Shown in pieces: positions 1-8,928 of a DNA stretch of 64,000 nucleotides. Numbering within the stretch: position 1 is the stretch's first letter; the number at the start of each line of letters is the position of its first letter. Under the pieces are notes generated by a model, which saw only the letters and a program-made list of their open reading frames with translations, did no database searches and was not told the DNA's origin. Source of the DNA: Pseudomonas frederiksbergensis (GTDB lineage Bacteria; Pseudomonadota; Gammaproteobacteria; Pseudomonadales; Pseudomonadaceae); assembly GCF_001874645.1 (NCBI RefSeq), contig NZ_CP017886.1, positions 4,826,501 to 4,890,500 of the forward strand. The letters are read 5' to 3'. A program made the translations under genes and the position numbers.

Positions 1-1
1 G

Positions 2-2887
2 CGTTTGTTACGCATCGTCAATGCTGCATTGGCGGTGATTCCTACGGAGGTGCGCCTGAGTATTCTGCGGCGCTGGAGTGCCGGTGGCGCGAGCCTCTCA
101 GGGAAAAATCGGGTGCATTTCAGTGACAGCGAGCAGCGCTGGCTGGACACTCATCCGCGGGTGCGCGTTGCCGTGGATGGCGGATTTGTGCCTTTGTCGT
201 TCTACAGTCGCGAGGGTGAATTTCGCGGTGTGGCTGCCGATGTTTTGGCCAAGGTTGCACTGCGTACGGGCTTGAAGTTCGATATCCAGCAAGGCTTTTC
301 GGTTCCGGAGTTGATGGACAGGATCAAGTCGGATCAGGCTGATCTGCTTGTCTCCCTGACCCCCAGTCTCGAGCGCGAAGACGCGTTGCGCTTCACGCGT
401 CCCTACCTGAACACGCCGTACGTACTGGTCAGCCGGACATCTGCCGACGCTCCGAGCACGCTGGACGAGATGATCGGTCGACGGTTGGCGCTGACCCTGG
501 GCAGCCCGGTCAGGGAAATGGTTGCCGAGCGCTATCCAGGCGTTCGGCTGCTGGTGGCGGACAACGCCCAGGCGGCCATGGCGATGGTCGCCAAAGGTGA
601 CGCGGATGCCGCGATCAACCCCTTGATCATTGCGCGCTACATGATTTCCGGGCAGTACCGTGACCAGCTGCAAATCACCAGCACCATCGGGACCTCATCG
701 GCGCACATGGCCTTTGCTACGGCGCGCGGCGCGCGGGAGCTGTATTCGATTATGGACAAGGCATTGTTCAGCATTCCGCCGGAAGAAATGGACGAACTGA
801 CCAACCGCTGGCGCAGCGAAGCCGTGGTCGATGACAGCTACTGGTTGCGTTACCGGTCGACGATCATCCAGGGCTTTGCCATCGCCGGGCTGTTGTTGCT
901 GGTGGCGTTAGGCTGGATCGGTTATCTGCGGGTGTTGATACGCAAGCGTGAGCAAGCCGAACGAGCGCTCAACGATCAGTTGGAATTCATGCGCGTGTTG
1001 ATTGATGGAACGCCCCATCCGATCTACGTCCGTGACCGCCAAGGGCGCCTGATGGCGTGCAATAACAGTTACCTGGAGGTGATTGGGGGTGAGCGCGACG
1101 CGGCCATCGGCAAAACCGTGATTGCCAGTGAATTCAAGAGCGTGGCCGAGGCCAAGGCGTATCACGAAGAGTACTTGCAGGTGATGGAGGAGGGCTTGCC
1201 ACGGGTGCGTGATCGCAAACTGACCTTGTCTGAAAGTGACGTGCGAACCATCTATCACTGGATGCTGCCGTATCGTGGCAGTGACGGCCAGGTCAACGGA
1301 ATGATTGCCGGCTGGGTCGACGTCAGTGAGCGCCAGCGACTGCTCGAACAGTTGCGTGAAGCCAAGAATGAGGCCGATGACGCCAACCGCGCCAAAACCA
1401 CGTTTCTGGCCACCATGAGCCACGAAATCCGCACGCCCATGAATGCGGTGATCGGCATGCTTGAGTTGGCCATGAAAAAAGCCGATCAAGGGATCATGGA
1501 CCGCTTCGCCATCGAAGTGGCGTCGGGCGCGGCGCGGGGGTTGCTGGAACTGATCGGCGATATTCTGGACATCTCGCGCATCGAATCCGGTCATCTGTCG
1601 CTGGCGCCCGAGCGCGCCAACCTGCGCGCACTGGTGGAATCGGCGGCGCGGGTTTTCGAAGGGCTGGCCCGGCAAAAGCATTTGCACTTGCTATTGGACG
1701 TGGATGCCGAGGCCAACCGCGACGTCTTGATCGACCCGCTGCGATTCAAGCAAATCGTTTCCAACCTGTTGAGCAATGCGATCAAGTTCACAGCTGAGGG
1801 CCAGGTGCGCCTCAGTGTGCGGGTCACGCCTGGCAGCGACGATCAGCGCTTGGCGATCCTGGTGCGTGTCGAGGACTCCGGTAGCGGCATTTGCATGGCG
1901 GACCAGCTGCGGTTGTTCAGCCCGTTCAGCCAGGCCAGCAACAACCTTCAATCGGCGCGCAGTGGTTCTGGCCTGGGGCTGATGATCAGTCGCACATTGT
2001 GCGAAATGATGGGCGGGAAACTGGAGCTGTCCAGCGTGTTGGGGCAGGGCACGCAGATCGAGGTGACGCTGGAGCTGCCTGTTCTGGCGCCCTTGGTGAG
2101 CGACACGGTCACCAAGAATCTTCCGGCGCCCCAGGGCCAGATATTGAACATCCTGGTCATCGACGACTACCCGGCCAATCGCCTTCTGCTGTCGCAGCAA
2201 TTGACGTACCTGGGGCATCGGGTCAAGGAAGCGCAGGACGGTGCCCATGGTCTGCGGGCCTGGCGCAGCCAGCATTTCGATGTGGTCATCACGGACTGCA
2301 ACATGCCGATCATGAACGGCTACGAGCTGGCCTGTGCGATCCGCGACGAAGAACGAACCCGAGGCATCGCGCCAGGGCTGATTTTGGGTTTCACGGCCAA
2401 TGCGCAGCCTGAGGAAAAGACTCGTTGCCACGAGGCCGGCATGGACGGTTGCCTGTTCAAACCCATCAGCCTGGGTGATCTGGGCGCCCGATTGGCGAGT
2501 GTGGCTCCGGGCACCGTGCCCGTGCCGACCGAAGAAGAGCGGTGCGAACCGGGCGACGCCATCGACCTGACCAACCTTGAGCAACTGACGCGGGGGGATG
2601 AGGCGTTGATCAAGAGCCTGTTGGGAGATTTGGCCTGCAGCAATGACGAGGATATGTCGCGGCTGCTGAATTTGTTCACCCGACACGACTTGCCGGCACT
2701 GGCCGATCTGGCGCACCGGGTAAAGGGCGGCGCGCGGATAATCAAGGCACAAGGGCTGATTCACTGTTGCGAAAGTCTGGAGGCGGCATGCGAGGGCTTC
2801 GATGCCGAGCAACTGACGGCGGCCGTGGATGCCTTGCAACAGGCCATGGAGCGGTTGGCCGAGACCTTGGAGCAGCTTGCAGACTAA
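2..2887 (+). CDS. Unorthodox (BvgS/RocS-like) hybrid sensor kinase, 5' end outside window
   Basis: The frame is open at the left edge, so only the C-terminal 961 residues are seen. By comparison with the paralogue at 5596-8841, a first periplasmic SBP_bac_3 domain and the signal peptide lie upstream. Visible domains in order are a second SBP_bac_3 domain (about 120-830), one membrane segment (about 865-935), a PAS domain (about 985-1320), HisKA with the H of SHEIRTPMN near 1421, HATPase (NLLSNAIKF, GSGLGL), a receiver with D in VVITDCNMP near 2294, and an HPt domain with H in AHRVKGG near 2714. This is a complete His-Asp-His phosphorelay acting at the inner membrane, ending with phosphotransfer to a separate regulator, most plausibly the LuxR-type one at 4948. 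The PAS domain is absent from the paralogue. The Roc/BvgS assignment is family knowledge; the ligand is unknown. Confidence 0.9.
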   Translation, partial: RLLRIVNAALAVIPTEVRLSILRRWSAGGASLSGKNRVHFSDSEQRWLDTHPRVRVAVDGGFVPLSFYSREGEFRGVAADVLAKVALRTGLKFDIQQGFSVPELMDRIKSDQADLLVSLTPSLEREDALRFTRPYLNTPYVLVSRTSADAPSTLDEMIGRRLALTLGSPVREMVAERYPGVRLLVADNAQAAMAMVAKGDADAAINPLIIARYMISGQYRDQLQITSTIGTSSAHMAFATARGARELYSIMDKALFSIPPEEMDELTNRWRSEAVVDDSYWLRYRSTIIQGFAIAGLLLLVALGWIGYLRVLIRKREQAERALNDQLEFMRVLIDGTPHPIYVRDRQGRLMACNNSYLEVIGGERDAAIGKTVIASEFKSVAEAKAYHEEYLQVMEEGLPRVRDRKLTLSESDVRTIYHWMLPYRGSDGQVNGMIAGWVDVSERQRLLEQLREAKNEADDANRAKTTFLATMSHEIRTPMNAVIGMLELAMKKADQGIMDRFAIEVASGAARGLLELIGDILDISRIESGHLSLAPERANLRALVESAARVFEGLARQKHLHLLLDVDAEANRDVLIDPLRFKQIVSNLLSNAIKFTAEGQVRLSVRVTPGSDDQRLAILVRVEDSGSGICMADQLRLFSPFSQASNNLQSARSGSGLGLMISRTLCEMMGGKLELSSVLGQGTQIEVTLELPVLAPLVSDTVTKNLPAPQGQILNILVIDDYPANRLLLSQQLTYLGHRVKEAQDGAHGLRAWRSQHFDVVITDCNMPIMNGYELACAIRDEERTRGIAPGLILGFTANAQPEEKTRCHEAGMDGCLFKPISLGDLGARLASVAPGTVPVPTEEERCEPGDAIDLTNLEQLTRGDEALIKSLLGDLACSNDEDMSRLLNLFTRHDLPALADLAHRVKGGARIIKAQGLIHCCESLEAACEGFDAEQLTAAVDALQQAMERLAETLEQLAD

Positions 2888-2960
2888 GCGGCGGTGTTTT
2901 TCAAGAGATCGAGATCAAAAAAACGATAAAGCGCTTCTTTGGGAAATTTCCCACAAGCTT

Positions 2961-3003
2961 TAAGACTATTCCTAGTTAAGTCCACGCGTCGTGCAGGGAT
3001 AAT
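2961..3003 (+). promoter_or_regulatory. RcsB-type box and promoter upstream of rocR
   Basis: TAAGACTATTCCTA (2961-2974) differs at one position from the enterobacterial RcsAB-box consensus TAAGAATATTCCTA. A -10-like GATAAT sits at 2998-3003, which puts the box centre near -42 of a start around 3010, the usual place for an activator overlapping the -35. The palindrome GGGAAATTTCCC lies just upstream at 2941-2952. The neighbouring LuxR-type regulator (4948-5595) is of the RcsB/BvgA class, so this is a candidate site for it. Binding is inferred, not shown. Confidence 0.45.
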
Positions 3004-3035
3004 GGCGTCATCTTTTTATGACGCGGGCCGCCGAG

Positions 3036-4238
3036 ATGACATTGCCGATCAGGGTTCTGGTGCTTGAGGATCACGCCTTTGCGCGAGCTGTGGCGGTCAA
3101 TATGCTCAAGCAGTTGGGCTGTCTCGAGGTGTTTCAGGCCAGTGATGGCGCCCAGGCACTGGCTGTTCTGCAAGAAGTCGGAGCGGTGGATATCGCCCTG
3201 TGCGATCTGTGCATGGACGGTATGGATGGCCTGGAGTTTTTCCAGCGCGTCGGACTCTCGGGGCTGGTCGGGTCGATTATCATCAGCAGTTCACTGTCGG
3301 CCGACTTGCGCCGTGCGGTAGGCCAGATTGTCTCCCTGTCGGGGCTCCGGCTGTTGGGGGATGTCGGTAAACCCTTGCATTTGCAGGCACTGGCTCAGTT
3401 ACTGGGAAAACACCGCAGTGGTCCTCGCGGCGATTTGATGCCCGACCCGGCGCCCGAGCTTGCCTGCGAAAGCGAGGTGCGGAACGCCTTGCGCGAAGGG
3501 CAGTTACAGCCGTACTACCAGCCTAGAGTCAACCTGTTGACCGGTGAAGTTTGCGGCGTGGAAGTGCTGGCTCGCTGGCTGCACCCGTTAAAGGGGACTC
3601 TGTCACCGGCGGTGTTCATGCCAGCACTGGAGCGCTTCGAGTTGCTGGACGAGTTGTTGTTTACGCAAATGGACCAGGTATTGACGCTGCAACGGCAAGC
3701 GCGGGAGCAAGGATTTACGCTCAATGTCGCTTTCAACCTGCATGCCACGCAGTTGGCTAACCATGAACTGGCCTCCACCGTCAGAGCCATTCTGGCGCTG
3801 CACGATGCGCCGGGTGCCGGCCTGACGTTCGAACTGACCGAAAGTGGTTTGCTGGAAGCCCCGGCCACCAGCCTCGAGAACCTGGTGCGCCTGCGAATGA
3901 TGGGCAGTCGATTGTCCATTGACGACTTCGGTGCCGGCTTTTCGTCGTTGCAGCGTCTGTGCCAGTTGCCGTTCAACGAGATCAAGCTCGACGGCGAATT
4001 CGTGCGCACCCTTGAAGACGCACCGCGTTGCCGGGCGGTGATCAGCAGCACCCTGGCCTTGGGTGAGGCTCTGGGCATGTCGGTGGTGATCGAAGGTATT
4101 GAAACCGACGAGCAGCACCAGCAGTTGGTGGAACTGGGTTGCACCCAAGGCCAAGGCTATCTGTTTGCACGCCCCATGAGCGGTGCTGACTTGTTGCGCT
4201 GGCTGTTGGTGTCATCGGTGTCACAACAAAAAAAATAA
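3036..4238 (+). CDS. rocR: RocR-like response regulator with EAL c-di-GMP phosphodiesterase domain
   Basis: A receiver domain (residues 1-120; acidic ED pair, phosphoacceptor D in ALCDLCMDGMDG, K in GDVGKP) is fused to an EAL domain (about 145-390). The signature is EVLARW, and the other active-site blocks are present: FNLHATQ, FELTESG, DDFGAG, IKLD, EGIE and QGYLFARPM. Phosphodiesterase activity (c-di-GMP to pGpG) is therefore plausible in the cytosol. From memory, blocks such as LENLVRLRxMG and GYLFARPM match P. aeruginosa RocR, which opposes RocA1 in fimbrial and biofilm control. Length (400 aa) fits RocR (about 392). The ATG at 3036 aligns with the RocR start and leaves a short leader from the predicted promoter; an in-frame ATG at 3018 is the alternative. 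Confidence 0.88.
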   Translation: MTLPIRVLVLEDHAFARAVAVNMLKQLGCLEVFQASDGAQALAVLQEVGAVDIALCDLCMDGMDGLEFFQRVGLSGLVGSIIISSSLSADLRRAVGQIVSLSGLRLLGDVGKPLHLQALAQLLGKHRSGPRGDLMPDPAPELACESEVRNALREGQLQPYYQPRVNLLTGEVCGVEVLARWLHPLKGTLSPAVFMPALERFELLDELLFTQMDQVLTLQRQAREQGFTLNVAFNLHATQLANHELASTVRAILALHDAPGAGLTFELTESGLLEAPATSLENLVRLRMMGSRLSIDDFGAGFSSLQRLCQLPFNEIKLDGEFVRTLEDAPRCRAVISSTLALGEALGMSVVIEGIETDEQHQQLVELGCTQGQGYLFARPMSGADLLRWLLVSSVSQQKK

Positions 4239-4253
4239 ATCGTGATGGAACTG

Positions 4254-4270
4254 TTTCTTTCAGAAAGGTC
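4254..4270 (+). promoter_or_regulatory. Inverted repeat upstream of the degenerate receiver gene
   Basis: CTTTC-A-GAAAG (4257-4267) is a perfect inverted repeat inside TTTCTTTCAGAAAGG. It resembles BvgA-type heptad sites (TTTC[CT]TA-like halves) in general form only. It lies about 100 bp before the ATG at 4364. The 125-bp gap otherwise shows no strong sigma-70 promoter. Confidence 0.25.
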
Positions 4271-4363
4271 CTACAGAAACCTCGCGGCATTGCCCTTAGT
4301 CTCAGGCGCTCTTGATAAGGGTGGGCGTAAACGGCCGCACCGTCATTGTAGGGTCAATCAACT

Positions 4364-4798
4364 ATGCCGAATAAAGCGTTACGTATCCTGATCGCCGATG
4401 AGCAGCATTTTCATCGCATGAAAACCGAGCGCAACCTGAACCAGCTCGGTTATTTCCGGATCGCCCCCGTGCACTCCCTTGCAGAGCTGCTCAGCGTTGT
4501 CGAATACGGCTGTGAGCCGTTTGATCTGGTGATCATCAATGCAACCTTGTGTACCGGGACCGGCCTGGACCTGTTGGCGTTCTGCCAGGATAACCAGCAA
4601 ATCCGCCATGCGTTGATCTACGATGCCCAGAAAGCCGGACTGCCCGCGTTGTTCGCCGTCCAGCGGCACAACGTCCGGATCAGCCAGGCCCGCGTACCGG
4701 ACCAGGAAACCCTCGAAGATCTGATGAGTCGCGTCGATATGCCAGCTCACGGTTCCCTGCGTGGACACGCCCGGCAGCAGGGCGGTTTGCGCGCCTGA
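4364..4798 (+). CDS. Degenerate stand-alone receiver-like protein
   Basis: This 144-residue protein has the length and opening of a CheY-like receiver (LRILIADEQHFHRMKTERNL keeps the acidic D-E pair). The phosphoacceptor Asp is replaced by Asn (DLVIINATLC), and neither the conserved Thr/Ser after strand 4 nor the Lys of strand 5 is evident. It is therefore probably not phosphorylated by the usual Asp chemistry. It lies between rocR and the LuxR-type regulator in the same orientation, with about 125 and 150 bp on either side. A role as a decoy, dimerisation partner or phosphorelay modulator is inference. It could also be a decaying regulator that has lost its output domain, but the frame is intact. 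Confidence 0.7.
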   Translation: MPNKALRILIADEQHFHRMKTERNLNQLGYFRIAPVHSLAELLSVVEYGCEPFDLVIINATLCTGTGLDLLAFCQDNQQIRHALIYDAQKAGLPALFAVQRHNVRISQARVPDQETLEDLMSRVDMPAHGSLRGHARQQGGLRA

Positions 4799-4820
4799 GC
4801 CACACGACCGTTCGTCTGAA

Positions 4821-4836
4821 CTGTCAACTTTGACAG
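4821..4836 (+). promoter_or_regulatory. Perfect inverted repeat before the LuxR-type regulator
   Basis: CTGTCAA-CT-TTGACAG has 7-bp perfect arms. It lies between the degenerate receiver gene and the LuxR-type regulator, about 110 bp before the ATG. It could be an operator; the TTGACA in its right arm could also be a -35, but no good -10 follows at 16-18 bp. Confidence 0.3.
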
Positions 4837-4947
4837 GTAGTTTCGCCCCGTTTCTCGTGCAACAGTCGTTGCGCAGCCGTTGTGCCTACCTTGGCAAACG
4901 CCATGGGCGGTACGTCGGGGTTATTAGGCGTTTCTACAGGAGTTGCC

Positions 4948-5595
4948 ATGCCTTTAGCACTGATTGTGGATGATCATCCGGTTATTCGGGCCGCCGTCAA
5001 AATGGTGCTTGGGGCAGTCAAGGATTCCAGCAACAGAGTGATGTTCCGGACCATCCTGGAGTCATCCAATGGTGTTGAGGCGCTGCAAACGATCCTTGCT
5101 CAGCCACCTGACCTGGTGGTGCTGGATCTGAGTATTCCCGGGCTTGGCGGGCTGGACTTACTGAGTCGTCTACAGCGCGATCAGTCACCTTCTCGGGTTG
5201 TGGTCTTCACTTCCTATGAGCCCGGGTTTTATGTCGACCGCTGCATGAGAGCCGGGGCCTTGGGCTTCGTCTCGAAAACCAATGACCTGCAAGAGCTGCG
5301 TAAAGCCGTTCAGGCGTTGATGTCCGGCTATACGTATTTCCCTCGGCTGGACACCAGCTCAGTGAACCTGGACCCGCTGCAACTCAATGAACGGCAGATG
5401 ATCGAGAAACTCTCCGACCGTGAGCTGACCATCTTCCGCTATCTGGCGCTTGGTTTTCGCAATCAGGAGATCGCCAACGTCATGAACCTCAGCCACAAGA
5501 CCATCAGTACCTACAAGACCCGTTTGATCGAAAAGCTCAATGTGAAGTCCCTGGTTCATCTGGTGGATTTCGCCAAGCGCAATCATTTGATCTGA
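4948..5595 (+). CDS. rocA1: LuxR/NarL-family response regulator (RocA1/RcsB/BvgA-like)
   Basis: This 215-aa regulator has an N-terminal receiver (VDDH acidic residues, phosphoacceptor near D60 in LVVLDLSIPG, K in GFVSKTN) and a C-terminal GerE/LuxR helix-turn-helix (LSDRELTIFRYLALG to LSHKTISTYKTRL). The start at 4948 is chosen for the AGGAG 5-10 nt upstream; longer in-frame starts lack one. Its stop touches the ATG of the hybrid kinase (TGA then ATG at 5596), so the two are a regulator-sensor operon. The partner kinase should phosphorylate it through its HPt domain. In P. aeruginosa RocA1 activates cup fimbrial genes; targets here are unknown. The symbol rests on family and context. Confidence 0.85.
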   Translation: MPLALIVDDHPVIRAAVKMVLGAVKDSSNRVMFRTILESSNGVEALQTILAQPPDLVVLDLSIPGLGGLDLLSRLQRDQSPSRVVVFTSYEPGFYVDRCMRAGALGFVSKTNDLQELRKAVQALMSGYTYFPRLDTSSVNLDPLQLNERQMIEKLSDRELTIFRYLALGFRNQEIANVMNLSHKTISTYKTRLIEKLNVKSLVHLVDFAKRNHLI

Positions 5596-8500
5596 ATGCA
5601 CATGAGCCTGCGTGTCTGGCTGATTGCCCTGACGTTGCTCAGTCCCTTCTGGTCGCTGGACAGCTTCGCCGCAAAACCTCAGTTGCTGAAACTGCAGGGG
5701 CGTTCGGCCGTCGACGGTTACCAGGTCGAACTGGAGGAGGCCGACTGGCGCTGGCTGCGCGAGCAGGGCAGCTTGCGACTGGGTGCTTCGGCACCGGATT
5801 ACGCGCCGTTCGAAGTCACCATCAACGACAAGTATCTGGAAGGCATCACCGCTGATTTTGCGGTCTTGCTCAGCCAGTTACTGCACATCCAGGTCGAGGT
5901 GAAACGCTACCGCTCCCGAGGGGAGGTGATAAGCGCGTTGAAGCAGGGGAACGTCGATCTGTTGGGCACCGCCAACGACTTTGAAGCGGCCGATCCGCAG
6001 CTTTTGATGTCGCGTACCTATGCTGAAGACGCACCGGCCCTGGTCACCCGCACGGGCGACAGCGCCAGACTGACCGCAGACCTGGCGGGTCAGCGGGTGG
6101 CGATGCTCGACCATTACTTGCGACCCGAAGCGGTCGAGGCAATTTATCCCAAGGCGCACCTGCAACTGTATGACTCGACATTGAGTGCCATCGGTGCCGT
6201 GGCCTTCGGCGGCGCCGATGTCTACTTGGGTGACTCCCTCAGTGCCAGCTACCTGATCAATAACAGTTACCTGAACAATGTGCAGCTGGCGGAATTTGCC
6301 CGCCTGGACGTCAACGCATTCGGGTTCTCAGTGAGTGCTGACAACCTTCGTTTGCGGCGGATTATCGATGCCGCGCTGGCGGTGATTCCCGTACAGGAAC
6401 GCATGACTATCCTGCGCCGCTGGAGTGCCGGCAGCAGTTTCAGCGGTGCGCAACGCTTGCAATTGAGTACTCGCGAACAACGCTGGCTGGATAGCCATCA
6501 ATCGGTCAGAGTCGGGGTCATCGATAATTTTGCACCGTTGTCTTTTTATGACGACAAAGGTGAGTTCAGAGGTCTCAGCGCCCAGGTCCTGGATCGGATC
6601 AGCCTGCATACCGGGCTGAAGTTCGAGCTCGTGCGCGGCCATTCGTTGTATCAGCAAATAGAGCAGGTCAAGCAAGGCGGGATCGACCTGCTGGCAGTGA
6701 TTACCCCGAGTACCGAGCGTCAGACAGAACTGCGTTTTACTCGACCGTATCTGATCAATCCCTTTGTCCTGGTCAGTGCAGGCGGTACCGGGGATGCGGC
6801 GACGCTGGATGACCTGGCCGGTAAGCGCTTGGCGATCTACAGCGGCCATGCGCTGCGCGAGTTCATTCTGGCGCGGGTTCCCGGTGTGCGCTTCGTTGAT
6901 GTGCAAACCCCCGCCCAAGGCATGGCGCTGGTCGTCAAGGGGCAAGCGGATGCGGCACTGAGCTCATTGATCATTGCTCGCTACCTGATCGCCCGGGAGT
7001 ACCGTCATTCGCTGGAAATCACCAGCACGGTGGGCACTGAACCGGCGCGCATCAGTTTCGCGACCAACCGTGGAGCCCGTGAGCTCTACTCGATCCTGAA
7101 TAAAGCGCTGTTAAGCATGCCCCCGGAAGAAATGGCCGAGTTGGCCAATCGCTGGCGCAATGAACTGCCGGTGGATGACAGCTACTGGTCGCGTCACCGC
7201 ACCCTCATCCTTCAGGGTTTTTTGGCCGCAGGGCTGTTGCTGCTGTTGGCGCTTGGCTGGATTGCGTACCAGCGCAACCTGATCCACAAACGCCAGCAGT
7301 TACTGCAACAGGTGCAGCAAGCCAGGGACGCGGCAGACGACGCCAACCGTGCCAAAACCACCTTCCTGGCAACCATGAGCCACGAAATCCGTACACCGAT
7401 GAATGCACTGATTGGCATGCTCGAGCTGGCGAGGACGCGTGCCGAGGAGGGCGTCACTGACCGGTTTGCGATTGAAGTGGCGTCGAATGCAGCGCAGCAG
7501 TTACTGGAGCTGATTGGCGACATTCTGGACATCTCGCGGATCGAATCGGGGCATTTGTCCCTGACCCCGGAGCGCGCGAATCTGTTGGCGCTGGTCGGAT
7601 CGGTGAGCAAAGTGTTCGAAGGTCTGGCGCGGCAAAAGAACCTGCTCTGGCAGGTCGAACTGGACGCCGGTAGTGACCGCGATGTGTTGATCGATCCCAT
7701 GCGTTTCAAGCAAATCGTTTCCAACCTGCTGAGTAACGCGATCAAGTTCACTCGCACCGGAAAGATCAGCCTGACGCTGCGGGTAGAACCCGGCGCCGTT
7801 CACGGGTATCTGGCGATCAGCCTGCATGTCGAGGACAGCGGGATTGGCATCAGTAACGTTGATCAGCAACGACTGTTCAGCCCGTTTGTACAGGCCGCCA
7901 ATAGCCCGCAGGATGGCCGCAGTGGTTCAGGTTTGGGCCTGGTGATCAGTCGTTCGTTGTGCGAGATGATGGGCGGGCGATTGCAATTGAGCAGCAAGCT
8001 GGGCTCAGGCACTCACATCGATGTCAGCCTCGATGTGCCGGCATTGCAGCCACAGGTCAAGCCGCCGATTGTCGATACCGCGCCAAAAGAGCAGAGCCGA
8101 CCATTGGAAATTTTGGTGGTTGATGATTACCCGGCCAATCGCCTGTTGCTGTTACAACAATTGAGCCATCTGGGGCACCGCGTCTGTGACGCCAAAGACG
8201 GTGAGCACGGGCTGAATTGCTGGCGTGAGCATACATTCGACGTGGTGATCACCGATTGCAACATGCCGAACCTCAGCGGTTACGAGTTGGCCCGGGCGAT
8301 TCGTGACGAGGAGCGGGCCAGTGGGCACACGCCCTGCCTGATTCTTGGTTTCACTGCCAACGCCCAAGCCGAAGAAAAGATCCGCTGCATGGACGCCGGG
8401 ATGGACGATTGCCTGTTCAAGCCCATCAGCCTGAAGGACCTGAGTGCTCGACTGGCCGGCGTGGCACCGGACATGAGCGCGCGACCCCTGCTCGAAACGC

Positions 8501-8841
8501 AGCCGGCCAGCGCTGTCGAAATCGACCTCGGTAGCCTTGAAGAACTGGCCGGACCTGACCGCAGCCTGATCAATAAATTGCTGGCTGAGCTGGCCGCCAG
8601 TAACGCCGAGGACCTGACCCGCTTACAGGGTTTTTACCGCCAACGTGACCGCATGGGCTTGCGGGAGCTGGCCCATCGGATCAAGGGCGGCGCGCAAATG
8701 GTCAAGGCACGGCGCCTGGTTCTTGGCTGCGAGCAGTTGGAGGTTGCATGCCGCGCGTTTGACGAAACGTCATTGAGCCAGGCCGTTGAGGTCTTGCAGG
8801 AGGCGATGGAACAACTGGCGGAGTACCTCGAACGGTATTGA
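5596..8841 (+). CDS. rocS1: Unorthodox hybrid sensor kinase, RocS1/BvgS-like, with tandem SBP_bac_3 sensors
   Basis: This 1081-aa inner-membrane kinase has a signal peptide (about 1-24, to SFAAKP), two periplasmic solute-binding-type Venus-flytrap domains (about 45-270 and 290-515), a membrane segment (about 537-558), HisKA (H596 in SHEIRTPMN), HATPase (NLLSNAIKF, DSGIGIS, GSGLGL), a receiver (D887 in VVITDCNMP) and an HPt domain (H1027 in AHRIKGG). Unlike the paralogue at 2-2887 it has no PAS domain between membrane and HisKA. Otherwise the two are collinear and close, indicating duplication. It directly follows the LuxR-type regulator with no gap. ATG at 5596 or 5602 are both possible starts. 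Confidence 0.9.
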   Translation: MHMSLRVWLIALTLLSPFWSLDSFAAKPQLLKLQGRSAVDGYQVELEEADWRWLREQGSLRLGASAPDYAPFEVTINDKYLEGITADFAVLLSQLLHIQVEVKRYRSRGEVISALKQGNVDLLGTANDFEAADPQLLMSRTYAEDAPALVTRTGDSARLTADLAGQRVAMLDHYLRPEAVEAIYPKAHLQLYDSTLSAIGAVAFGGADVYLGDSLSASYLINNSYLNNVQLAEFARLDVNAFGFSVSADNLRLRRIIDAALAVIPVQERMTILRRWSAGSSFSGAQRLQLSTREQRWLDSHQSVRVGVIDNFAPLSFYDDKGEFRGLSAQVLDRISLHTGLKFELVRGHSLYQQIEQVKQGGIDLLAVITPSTERQTELRFTRPYLINPFVLVSAGGTGDAATLDDLAGKRLAIYSGHALREFILARVPGVRFVDVQTPAQGMALVVKGQADAALSSLIIARYLIAREYRHSLEITSTVGTEPARISFATNRGARELYSILNKALLSMPPEEMAELANRWRNELPVDDSYWSRHRTLILQGFLAAGLLLLLALGWIAYQRNLIHKRQQLLQQVQQARDAADDANRAKTTFLATMSHEIRTPMNALIGMLELARTRAEEGVTDRFAIEVASNAAQQLLELIGDILDISRIESGHLSLTPERANLLALVGSVSKVFEGLARQKNLLWQVELDAGSDRDVLIDPMRFKQIVSNLLSNAIKFTRTGKISLTLRVEPGAVHGYLAISLHVEDSGIGISNVDQQRLFSPFVQAANSPQDGRSGSGLGLVISRSLCEMMGGRLQLSSKLGSGTHIDVSLDVPALQPQVKPPIVDTAPKEQSRPLEILVVDDYPANRLLLLQQLSHLGHRVCDAKDGEHGLNCWREHTFDVVITDCNMPNLSGYELARAIRDEERASGHTPCLILGFTANAQAEEKIRCMDAGMDDCLFKPISLKDLSARLAGVAPDMSARPLLETQPASAVEIDLGSLEELAGPDRSLINKLLAELAASNAEDLTRLQGFYRQRDRMGLRELAHRIKGGAQMVKARRLVLGCEQLEVACRAFDETSLSQAVEVLQEAMEQLAEYLERY

Positions 8842-8928
8842 CCGGTGTTGTTCAATCGCAACCAAACACTCCTACACTGTGCCCAATCTGTGCGATCTTC
8901 GCGTCATTGGCTTTGCTGGAGTTGCTTG

